Shown here piece after piece: positions 6,431 to 13,359 of a DNA stretch of 13,359 bases; position 1 is the first letter of the stretch, and the number at the start of each line of letters is the position of its first letter. The DNA comes from Stramenopiles sp. TOSAG23-6 (lineage: Eukaryota; Sar): NCBI GenBank assembly GCA_900128565.1, contig LT636168.1, positions 1 through 13,359 on the forward strand. Direction: 5' to 3'. Position numbers and translations under genes: made by a program. The notes beneath the pieces were generated by a model. The model made no database searches. It was not told the DNA's origin and saw nothing but the letters and a program-made list of their open reading frames with translations.

Positions 6431-8809
6431 TTATGTTTTTATTGACCAAGATGATGAGTGCCTCGATCTCACATTTCCTCCACCTCTATTGCCTCTATTT
6501 TCATCCTCTTTTCGTCGCTTACTTGCGTTATTAAATGCGATCACTCCACGTCGATGTTTATGCAAACAGACCATTGAACAATATCTAAATGACATTCTTG
6601 AAAATTGAATAGATCCTTCTATAAAACGAAGTTGACACTGATCACAGTCCCACCAGTAGGTTCGTATAGTTTTTGGAGGTGACGGCAACCACCATGATAA
6701 AATCTTCAAGGGAGTTTTATATATAGTAAAAAATTACAAAAAAAAAAAGATTGTTAGGTACAAAATTTCGTACTAAAAAAAATGAATTTCGAATTTATGA
6801 TGAAAACATACATGAATCATATTTTCTATTATAGAATACTCCATACCTAAACGAAAGAGTCTCGGAATGAAACTATTTAGTATTCTTGTGTATCCAAAAC
6901 TCCCATTTTTTACCAATTGAGTTTGAAATAATGTTGCTTGGCCTAATATTATTTTTTTAGAATATGTAGATCTTTTGGATGACAGATATGCTACTGCCCG
7001 AGCGACTTCTTCTTCACTGGGTAGTGGCCATGGCTGACATATACTATAATTCATTCCTAAGTGTGTATTAGTAGGGTTAGGGTTATTAGTAGGGTTAGGG
7101 TTCTTACTATTCTTCTGATAAGAAGTATCATATGAAATGACTTCGCATCCATAGATATCAATACAAATATTTACTCCTCGGTCTAATAATTCTTGAAGAG
7201 AGTCAATCATAGGTATACCAGCACTTGGCAAATTTAAAATTGATTTTTCTTTTTTTGTATCAAATTTTGTACCTAACGAATTTCGAATTTGTCGAGAAAT
7301 CGGGGATAAAGTACACCATGATGATATTCCACTAATAATAACTCTTGACAAGTCAGTACCGACATTTTCTAATACATTAATTGCGTCCTTAGCAATACGG
7401 ATCGCATTCATCCACATCGGTACCACTATGAGTATAGAAGGGTTACCTGGTACATTATTTTGTGCAAATGCAGCCGCTTCAAGCAGAATTTGATTTTTCT
7501 GAAAAGCCTTGGAATTTGTAGGGCTAGGGTTAGGGTTATCACTATAATCACTCAATATGACTTCCCCAATTATTCCAGCACAAGCTCTGGGATAACAAGC
7601 ATACTGTAGGGATCTGTTATATTGGCCATCATATGGAATACAACAACTCCAATCTGGATCCAGTTCTTTATCTCTTTTCATACCAACTGTTAATTCCTCA
7701 ATAAAATGATTTGCTATTTTTGAAGTTTCATTCTGAATTTCATTTTGTTTTTTTGTAGTCAATTTTTTTTTGTCTTCTTCTTCTAGGACAACATCTGATG
7801 CCATATAACCGGTAATAATGTGTACAATATGTCAAGTATGAAACAAATTAAAACAAGAATCATGTACAATATTTTAGTTTACTATTAACTGAGTAATATA
7901 GTAAGTACTTCCAACTACAAGATGAAAACTCTTAGGGTTAGGGTTAGGGTTCATTGTTTGGTCTTTTTTTACATTCTTTTCTTCTAAAGCATCACTATCT
8001 ATCTCCATAATATTATTTTGTCTTTCCTGTTTTATATTCTTTTCTTTTGAAACATCATTATCAATCACCATATTATTATTTCCTTTTCCATTATTGAGAC
8101 AAAAATTAAAAGCCAAATGAAGTAAACACGAAATATTTCTTCCTCGTCCTGGCGGAGTAGTTTCCACCATTACACATCCACCTGATCGCTTATACTCTTC
8201 TATTTCCGTTTCAACCGCCATATATCCTACTATAGAATCTACACCAAGAGTAAGATTTTTCTGTAAAGAAAAAGGATTTGCATTGAGATATGCCAAATTG
8301 GACAGACATAATGACTGTGGTGAATTCCTAGGTTTCTCTAGTGATGAATTATTACTTTGATCAAGAGTATGATATATATGCTCTCTACATACAACGTTCC
8401 CTAATAACGATGATGGTACTGGTCCAAGTATTGACATCACCTGTGGTTTGGCATTCTCTTGGTGCCAGTTTTCTACATCTTCTTGAAATTTCTTTTCAAT
8501 GAAGCTCTTGATTGAAGCGTGCTGCAGCTTAATAAATTTTTGCCGACCAAGAATTCCACGTAATCGACGTTGGATACATGTCGCAGCTAACGTACGAGGA
8601 TTTGCAGGTAAAACACTAGGAACAGGAATTATGTGCAATATCTCCTCTTGGTCACTGCAACGAACACGTTTCGCTAAAGGTGGTTGAAGACCTCCTTCGG
8701 TAATTGCTTGAAGCCTCGCTATGGCTGCTGCTGCTGCAGAATTAGGATCATGTCCACTATTTAAGAAGTTTGTGTATAACTCGTGAAACTTTTTTCTGGA
8801 GGAACTCAT
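6431..8809 (-). CDS. PTER: Degenerate phosphotriesterase-related (PTER-like) protein with IQ motif and C-terminal Cys cluster; exons 8809 to about 7883, about 7812 to 6812, 6718-6431
   Basis: The start is ATG 8809. Residues 1-120 are an extra N-terminal region with an IQ motif (CIQRRLRGILGRQKF), a likely calmodulin-type binding site. PTER-family order follows: MSILGPVPSSLLG, NLAYLNANPFSLQKNL, GGCVMVETTPPGRGRNI, FHLVVGSTYY, CAGIIGEV, ILLEAAAFAQ, LLDRGVNICIDIYG, GYTRILNSFIPRLFRLGM, then KILSW after the last intron. Family metal ligands are largely gone: HEH is REH, the His of IHPG is replaced (VVPM), the SHLDR His is absent, and the ISxD Asp is Ala (LGQA). Hydrolase activity is therefore unlikely. 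The C-terminus adds WDCDQC...FRYCSMVCLHKHR, a zinc-finger-like Cys/His cluster. Insertions relative to the family carry telomere-type repeats (NPNP) and an acidic 20-residue duplication (IDNDVSKEKN / IDSDALEEKN). The exact borders of the first intron (about 7813-7882) are unresolved. Confidence 0.82.
6719..6811 (-). other. PTER-like intron 2, probably non-AG 3' end (93 nt)
   Basis: On the minus strand it begins GTATGTTTTCATC and ends TTTTTTACTATATAT. It contains AATTCGAAATTC, GTACGAAATTTTGTAC and CCTAAC. The border given joins IENMIH to KTPLKILSW, which matches the family C-terminus. A canonical AAG acceptor 15 nt further (6704) keeps frame but removes KTPLK, so this intron alone is not decisive. 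Confidence 0.75.
7071..7102 (+). repeat. Telomere-type TTAGGG tract A in PTER-like exon
   Basis: Two GTAGGGTTAGGGTT blocks are separated by ATTA. On the gene strand they encode NPNPTN NPNPTN in the loop after the IDIYG strand. Confidence 0.85.
7245..7290 (+). repeat. Antisense intron-core sequence inside a PTER-like exon
   Basis: The plus strand reads GTATCAAATTTTGTACCTAAC followed by GAATTTCGAATTT, the palindrome/CTAAC core and AATTTCG block of the introns. The host gene runs on the minus strand, where it encodes IRNSLGTKFDTKK in an open frame. This falls in an insertion relative to PTER relatives. Confidence 0.6.
7518..7538 (+). repeat. Telomere-type TTAGGG tract B in PTER-like exon
   Basis: GTAGGGCTAGGGTTAGGGTT on the plus strand encodes NPNPSPT on the gene strand, in a loop after the GIIGEV strand. 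Confidence 0.85.
7805..7882 (-). other. PTER-like intron 1, borders unresolved
   Basis: The upstream frame stops at TAA 7874 soon after GSTYYI, and the downstream frame is open from CAC ATT ATT ACC GGT TAT ATG. Family order requires the two parts to be joined. GTAAACT at 7882 is the most likely donor. No AG gives a clean fit: the acceptor region reads GTACACATTATTACC. ATTAC occurs on both sides. Confidence 0.5.
7932..7951 (+). repeat. Telomere-type TTAGGG tract C in PTER-like exon
   Basis: TTAGGGTTAGGGTTAGGGTT on the plus strand encodes NPNPNP on the gene strand, just before FHLVVGSTYY. Confidence 0.9.
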
Positions 8810-9067
8810 ACAAACTCATACAAATACGAGTAAACTTCTAATACGTATATTATTAAACAAACAAGGTACTACAGTTCGTAGGACGTGATGGAGAGAATGA
8901 CCGCGATCTGAGATCATGAATATATTATTATAACGTATAAAAAAACACGAAATCTTGAAACAAATAGAATCTCGATGGTCAGAAAGTCAGAGGATGAGCT
9001 TGCTCGTGTTGCGCTTTCCCATTAAATTTTAGACACGATATTTTTAATTTCGTCTACTTTATCAACA
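8810..9067. promoter_or_regulatory. Divergent promoter region between PTER-like and SOD-like genes
   Basis: The 258-bp gap lies between two outward-facing start codons. It contains a GATCTGAGATC near-palindrome near 8905, and TATATTATTATAACGTATAA at about 8921-8940 that could serve TATA functions. No ORF or RNA gene is visible. Co-regulation of the two genes is possible but only inferred from their arrangement. Confidence 0.4.
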
Positions 9068-9532
9068 ATGGTTGTAAAATGCGTGGCAGTAATGAGAGGT
9101 GATACCGTACAGGGTTCTCTTGTATTTGAGCAGGAAACCGAGGATGGCCCAACTACTATTAAAGGAGAGCTTCACGGACTATCAGAAGGTAAACATGGAA
9201 TAGCCATCCACGTTTTTGGTGACCTCACCGACGGCGCACAAAATATTGGGGAACACTTCAATCCTTTCTGTAAGAATCATGGTGCTCCAGAAGATGAAGA
9301 ACGTCATGTAGGTAGTCTGGGAAACATTATTGCAAACGCAGAAGGTACAGCTAAAATTCACATTGAGGACAAACAGGTGAAGCTCATTGGTCCATACTCC
9401 ATTATTGGCCGATCGGTAAGTGTCTGCGAGAAGGAAGACGACCATGGCAAAGGTGGGCATCCAAGTTCTCTCACGAATGGTAATGTTGGTGCTGTTGTTG
9501 CTGCTGGTGTCGTTGGAATTGGTTCTGCTTAA
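9068..9532 (+). CDS. Cu/Zn superoxide dismutase-like protein with lost metal ligands (154 aa)
   Basis: ATG 9068 to TAA 9532 is a single exon, and the product has the length of cytosolic SOD1. It aligns without gaps through HFNPFCKNHGAPEDEERHVG, YSIIGRSVSV and the GNVG / GVVGI tail, so residue numbers equal human SOD1. Retained are H48, H63, H71 and H80. Lost are Cu ligands H46 (Ala) and H120 (Cys), Zn ligand D83 (Ser), the disulfide cysteines C57 and C146 (both Ala), and the superoxide-guiding R143 (Val). SOD1 normally dismutates superoxide; with this set of changes normal Cu/Zn catalysis is unlikely. It could be a structural or metal-binding paralogue, or a protein with altered metal chemistry using C120. 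The reading frame is intact, so it is not an obvious pseudogene. Confidence 0.93.
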   Translation: MVVKCVAVMRGDTVQGSLVFEQETEDGPTTIKGELHGLSEGKHGIAIHVFGDLTDGAQNIGEHFNPFCKNHGAPEDEERHVGSLGNIIANAEGTAKIHIEDKQVKLIGPYSIIGRSVSVCEKEDDHGKGGHPSSLTNGNVGAVVAAGVVGIGSA

Positions 9533-9763
9533 ATATAGGATGGGCCAGTTTATTTTTCGTAATTCTGCCTAATATATGGAATTCGAGAGTAAGTCTACAC
9601 TTTACAATAAATAGTAATACAAAAAATACAAAATTCATTTTCTCTTTTTTATTCGTATTACACAAAACAGATAAAATGCATACTATAAACAGTACTAGAT
9701 AGTAAGTAAATGTTATTCTTCTTTGTTTTTGCTTTAGTCATATTTAAAACGGAGACACTTCAA
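9533..9763. other. Convergent 3' intergenic region
   Basis: This AT-rich 231-bp gap lies between the SOD-like and nucleotidyltransferase stop codons. A CAATAAATAG polyadenylation-like signal lies near 9605. No gene is seen. Confidence 0.4.
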
Positions 9764-12710
9764 CTATTGATACGCTGAAGAAACGGAAGGCCATTCATGT
9801 ATTGTGAAAAAAAAGTACACAATTTTTGTTATTAGGTACAAAATTTCGTACGAAAAAAAAAATAAATTCGAAATTAAAAAAAAATAATGAACACGTACAT
9901 CTTCCTTCTGTTTTTGAGGTGGGTTCTGTTGGTTACTCTGTACCTGAGACCATTGTTGTTGTTGCTGTTGCTGCTGTTGTTGTTGTTGTTGTAACCATTG
10001 TTGTTGTTGTTGTTGTTGTTGCCAATTATCGGATATAAGTCCACTAGAATTATATAAACCATCATTCCGCTGTGAAGGAGGTTTTATGTATCGATTTCCC
10101 ATACCTACATTCGAATTCTGTACCCTGTAATTTACTTGTTGAGGCATAGAATCAGGACGAGGAGCAGGTGGTCGCATCATACTGAAATTAACACCTCTCG
10201 ACTCTATATTTCTGTTGCCCATGTGCAAATTCATATTTCCAAGATGCAGACTATTCATTCCACCACCAGATACTTTAGATGTAGAATATGCGCTGTTTGT
10301 ATTATAAACTTGATTTGTATTATGACTTCCAGGAATTTGATTATGTCCTCTTTCGTGGTTGTATTGCTGATTATTAATTTGATTATGTCCTCTTTCGTGG
10401 TTGTATTGCTGATCATTTAAATTATGCTGATACTGAAGTTTACTTGATTGTAATTGATTCATTACAACATCATTACCCGGTACCACATTCTCTGTATCGT
10501 TTACTTTAGGTTGAGCTACTCCATCGGGTTCAGGTGGTGGGCAAAGTAATCGTTCAAGAAGCTCAGTAACTGTAGTTGATTTTAGATCAACACTGTCTGA
10601 TTCTACATTTGTAGATGAATAAGTATCACTAACAGGTACCACATTACCCATGGAATCACTGCGCATAACTTTATTTCCTTCTGAAGTATCTGGCTTCGAT
10701 CCACAAATACAAAGAATATTGTATGCGCGTGCGAATTCTTTCAACACTTGTGGCCAAGAACGTCTTGTTAAAACATGAGCAATATCATAACTATGTTCAA
10801 ATGGATCTTCAATGCACAATCTACTATGAAGTGTCCATCCACATTTTCGACTCTTTAATTTAGTACTTACAGGACCTCTTTGCCTAACACTCACAACATT
10901 GCGCGAATAATTCATTCCCCAAGCATAAAACCAAAAGAAAGCTGCAAGTAAATTACCTATATCATCAGTATTTCGTGCACAAAATGCTCGAAGATTAGCT
11001 AAACGTGAACTAGATCCTCCAGCAGCATCTGCACTTTCTTCTTTATCTTCTGGATCATAAAAGTATGTGTTTTTTTCTTTTCCATCAGGTCCAGCCACTA
11101 ATACTTCAGGTAATGCTCCTTTCGTTTTTAACAGTTCGTCTTCTTCTTCACGAGTCATCGAATGACCATTCCAAGTAGGTGGTAAAGAAGTAAGACGAGG
11201 GAGAACGGGTGGTTGTCTTTTTCGACCATCTTCATCAATATTCGAATTTGTTGCTGTAGGTGTTGAATTCGATGCAGTTGAGGAATTATTATTAGCACCA
11301 GGAAGAGTTAAACTACCATTACCATCTCGAGAATGCCACGCTAGCCAACGTCCACAAGGATCTTCCTGTTGTAAGAAGTATACAAGCAACATCACAAAAG
11401 CGTATGAGGATAAAGTTCCATCTTTAGGACAATTAATTCTACGATTTTTTGACCATATTTTAATTATATACGCTAGTTGGCGGACACGTGGGTCTGCGGT
11501 AGAATACGCGCGTAATAATGCAGTATTACGCAGAGCGAGTTTGTTATTGACACAAATATCGCATTCTAAACCAGATTTTGGATCTAAAAACATAACTATT
11601 GGAATACGAGCTGTGCGTCTATCATGCACATTGATCATTCCATGCTTTTCCAAAAGTTGGACTAGTGCTTCAATCAATTCTTCAGGCTTTAACTGTTCCA
11701 TCCAACTTCTGCCTCTAGCCCAAGAAGGAGTTGGTAAAGTAAGACACATATCCATATCACTGCCTTCTGATCCAAATCCATATATTGTGAAAAAAAATTT
11801 AAAAAATTAAAATTGTTTAGGACAAAATTTCGTATTAAAAAAAATTAAATTTGAAATTGTATTAAAAAAACGTACATTTACACTAGATCCAAAAAGAGAT
11901 AATTCTGCACCTGGCCAATTTAATGCAGATATCATTCGATTCAATCTTTGTACTAGTTCAGCACGATTGTTATCAAACGATGCATCAGGCATCAACGATG
12001 GTAGTTTGGCTAAACACTGCTCACGTAAAGAATTGATTGTATTTGATGAGAGGCATGTGGAAATATGTACTTTGGAAAAATATTTCAAAAAAAAAAAACT
12101 AAGATTTGTTAGGTACAAAATTTCGTACGAAAAATAATTTCGAAATTAAAAAAAATAAAACATACATTATATAAACTAACATCAACACCTAAAAGCTTTT
12201 GACGCCAGACTAATAATTGTTTTCTCCTTTCAGGTGGTAAAACTTCCATCAATACACGATTTTCCCCGGCAGCACGAAGTAAGCCAAGTAAGTCCAACAA
12301 AATTGAATTTGCACGGCCTACATTTCGGCCTCCTCCATCTTCAATAGCTGAAGAGCCACGTGAAACAGCAGATAATAAATTTGACAAATCTCGAGATCTA
12401 CCATTTTTTGACATTCCTGTTTTAATATTTGAAAGAATGCACCTCCAGGGGAACGACGACGTTTTCCATCAGATGTTTTCATACCGCCACAGCTTTCTTT
12501 CAACTCAGTTTTATTGAGACAGGCTCGGGCCAATTCAACACCAAATTCTTCAATGACTGCTATAACCATGCGCATATTTGGCTCCTTTAGTTTAGTACAA
12601 ATTTCATTTGCCATAGCGAGTGCACTAGGTGACGCATTCGCGACTAATTCATCCTCATCGTCATCACCCACTTCAAATTCACCAAAACCATGTTGACTTT
12701 GGGCGTTCAA
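9764..12710 (-). CDS. PHAX-type RNA-binding domain fused to a Cid1/TUT-type terminal nucleotidyltransferase; exons 12710-12166 (frameshift at 12404-12409), 12064-11876, 11779-9899, 9796-9764
   Basis: The N-terminal part has an acidic stretch (GDDDEDEL), then a PHAX-like domain: ANEICTKLKEPNMRMVIAVI, KESCGGMKTSDGKRRRSPGG, AFFQILKQ. PHAX domains bind small RNAs such as U snRNAs. Next come about 150 residues of linker helices and the nucleotidyltransferase core FGSSVN-GFGSEGSDMDM, giving two catalytic Asp in SDMD and the third in LECDICVNN. KIWSKNRRIN and SSYAFVMLLVYFLQ follow, and the PAP-associated part ends in CIEDPFEHSYDIAHVL. The C-terminus is Asn/Gln-rich with poly-Q and tandem repeats. 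Such enzymes add U or A to RNA 3' ends. A one-base frame break occurs in an A6 run (gene strand). No ATG exists before residue MANEIC (12614) in the open frame, so either the start is 12614, or an upstream exon or frameshift joins the urate oxidase frame. Confidence 0.85.
9797..9898 (-). other. Nucleotidyltransferase intron 3, same family (102 nt)
   Basis: On the minus strand it begins GTACGTGTTC and ends TTTTTTTTCACAATACAT, with TTTCGTACGAAATTTTGTAC and CCTAATAAC inside. Its length is a multiple of three with no stop, so the frame stays open whether or not it is removed. A CAG acceptor further down is also possible because the protein C-terminus is not conserved. Confidence 0.75.
9954..10021 (-). 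repeat. CAA/CAG trinucleotide tract (poly-Gln)
   Basis: Two runs of CAACAG-type codons, separated by a short WL interruption, encode about 8 and 13 consecutive Gln in the nucleotidyltransferase C-terminus. This is a typical length-variable low-complexity tract. Confidence 0.9.
10335..10415 (-). repeat. 42-bp tandem repeat in the nucleotidyltransferase tail
   Basis: Two nearly identical units (GATTATGTCCTCTTTCGTGG at 10339 and 10381 on the plus strand) encode QYNHERGHNQI twice, 14 residues apart. Confidence 0.88.
11780..11875 (-). other. Nucleotidyltransferase intron 2, non-AG 3' end, inside the catalytic motif (96 nt)
   Basis: On the minus strand it begins GTACGTTTTTTTAAT and ends TTTTTTTTCACAATATAT. 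Exact removal joins FGSSVN to GFGSEGSDMDM, the GS...SDxD signature. Using the next AG (GGATCAG) would delete GFGS and break the frame. This is one of the two decisive cases for a non-AG acceptor. Confidence 0.9.
12065..12165 (-). other. Nucleotidyltransferase intron 1, non-AG 3' end (101 nt)
   Basis: On the minus strand it begins GTATGTTTTATTTTT, contains AATTTCGAAATT, TCGTACGAAATTTTGTAC and CCTAAC, and ends TTTTTCCAAAGTACAT. The border given joins VSLYN to ISTCLSSN in frame. Using the AAAG just upstream as acceptor shifts the frame into a stop. Confidence 0.8.
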
Positions 12711-13359
12711 TCTGTAGACTGAAATACTTCATTTTTATTGCTCATACCAAACTGTTCTAATGGATACGTATAAAAATGTACATTTGGTGTAAAAAGGAAA
12801 ACCTCAGTGACAGAGGTTACTTTTCGAAGAACTGCTGTCGCCATTTTATATGCAGTAGCTTGAAGGGAAGGGCTAAAAATTCCTTTTTCTGGGGGACCTC
12901 CCCATTCGTCCAGCATTGTTTGCCAGATGGCATCATTAATGGTACGGAAGTGTCCCTCAGGAGCTTGATTTTGTGTAAAAGTCCATTGGGCTTCAAGTTC
13001 TGTACAGAAAATCCTATCTGGTGATTCGAGACCGCTACCGACTGGTTTGAGATTTGTATATTCATCTTTGACAAACCCTTTGAATCCACTTTGTGTTGTT
13101 TTCATGAGTTTTACACCTCTAACACCTGAAGTCACCTTTATACTCTTATCTCGGTTGATATCAAGTTTACATATCTTTCTAAAAGGGTCAGGGGTTGACA
13201 TGAATGCGTGGTTGTGGGCACTGGTTGTGTTACTGCGACCAGTTTGTACTTGTATTGGATCCCACATTCTTTCTGATAATTCCAAGCGAACAGTGTTAAG
13301 ATGATGATGCCGTGCGAGAAGATCACGTCCTAAAGCAAGGCCAAAATCTTCAATGGTAT
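12707..13359 (-). CDS. UOX: Urate oxidase (uricase), 5' part outside the window, C-terminus odd
   Basis: It oxidises urate to 5-hydroxyisourate in purine breakdown, usually in peroxisomes, without a cofactor. The frame enters from the right edge (TIEDFGLALGRDLL), so the N-terminus with the catalytic Lys and Thr is not visible. Seen in order: HNHAFM, LMKTTQSGFKGFVKDEYTNL, DRIF (urate-binding Arg), SPSLQATAYKMA (urate-binding Gln) and TPNVHFYTYPLEQFG (conserved Asn and His), then NKNEVFQSTD and TGA at 12707. Compared with fungal and plant uricases, a final segment of roughly 12-20 residues (PHG.IE.TV...) and any SKL peroxisome signal are missing. The next open frame, one base out, reads QHGFGEFEV, which faintly resembles that missing tail. 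A linker insertion (PVGSGLES) precedes DRIF. Confidence 0.92.
   Translation of the reverse strand, partial: TIEDFGLALGRDLLARHHHLNTVRLELSERMWDPIQVQTGRSNTTSAHNHAFMSTPDPFRKICKLDINRDKSIKVTSGVRGVKLMKTTQSGFKGFVKDEYTNLKPVGSGLESPDRIFCTELEAQWTFTQNQAPEGHFRTINDAIWQTMLDEWGGPPEKGIFSPSLQATAYKMATAVLRKVTSVTEVFLFTPNVHFYTYPLEQFGMSNKNEVFQSTD

Noticed and set aside
9826-10038. Plus-strand ORF rich in Val across the poly-Gln tract
   Set aside because: It is the complement of the CAA/CAG repeat and intron 3 of the minus-strand gene, with no independent support.
12417-12442. A 26-nt GT-AG intron that would join the two frames of the PHAX-nucleotidyltransferase gene (giving SPGG-MSKNGRS)
   Set aside because: It would delete AFFQILKQ, which matches the conserved end of the PHAX domain, and it is far shorter than every other intron here. 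A one-base indel in the A6 run explains the data better.
13000-13012. A further intron-core copy (TTCTGTACAGAA) in uricase
   Set aside because: It encodes the conserved DRIFCTEL region, so the resemblance to GTACAAAATTTTGTAC is chance.
12776-13304. Plus-strand ORFs opposite the urate oxidase
   Set aside because: They are shadows of the clearly homologous minus-strand uricase frame.
1-13359. Altered genetic code
   Set aside because: TAA, TAG and TGA all end plausible frames, and none occurs within conserved domain exons once introns are removed.
1-13359. CRISPR arrays, tRNA or rRNA genes
   Set aside because: No regularly spaced direct repeats with unique spacers, no tRNA cloverleaf and no rRNA-like sequence were recognised on either strand.

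Overview
This window looks like nuclear DNA of a microbial eukaryote. It is AT-rich, with short spliced introns, standard stop codons and eukaryote-type genes: a type II pantothenate kinase, a Dbp5-like helicase, a PHAX-domain protein and a Cid1/TUT-type nucleotidyltransferase. The Sel1 repeats with KEAFKWY signatures and the TTAGGG-type repeats fit an early-diverging fungus, for example a Glomeromycotina/Mucoromycota relative. That placement is an inference, and the unusual introns mean it should be tested.

Layout, left to right: the 3' part of a Sel1-repeat gene (+, 1-740); a pantothenate kinase gene (+, 1054-2795, one intron, perhaps an extra 5' exon); a small cysteine-rich secreted protein (-, 2939-3352); a decayed coding stretch with a 66-bp tandem repeat (about 3600-4080); a DEAD-box helicase of the Dbp5/DDX19 type (+, 4449-6254, three exons); a degenerate phosphotriesterase-like protein (-, 6431-8809, three exons) carrying telomere-type repeats in its coding sequence; a divergent promoter; a Cu/Zn superoxide dismutase-like protein that has lost key metal ligands (+, 9068-9532); a PHAX-domain plus terminal nucleotidyltransferase gene (-, 9764-12710, four exons, one apparent frameshift); and a urate oxidase gene entering from the right edge (-, 12707-13359). 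No operon-like logic links the genes. They are ordinary housekeeping and accessory genes in mixed orientation.

The most unusual feature is the introns. Seven introns in four genes are about 93-123 nt and share one design: a GTAYGT-like 5' end, an AATTTCGAAATT-type block, a near-palindrome GTACGAAATTTTGTAC directly followed by CTAAC, then T/A runs and a terminal motif close to TTTTCACAATACAT. Where protein homology fixes the splice junction, for example inside helicase motif VI and inside the nucleotidyltransferase GS...SDxD motif, the introns do not end in AG. They appear to end in AT, or to be AT...AC/AT if the border is shifted by 2 nt. An antisense copy at the end of the helicase gene lies between 14-bp near-direct repeats, which suggests these are mobile, introner-like elements. 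Two more antisense-oriented core copies lie in an exon and in a 5' leader.

Other notable points are two neighbouring pseudoenzyme candidates (the phosphotriesterase-like and SOD-like proteins), a PHAX-nucleotidyltransferase fusion, and a urate oxidase whose C-terminus runs into the next open frame.
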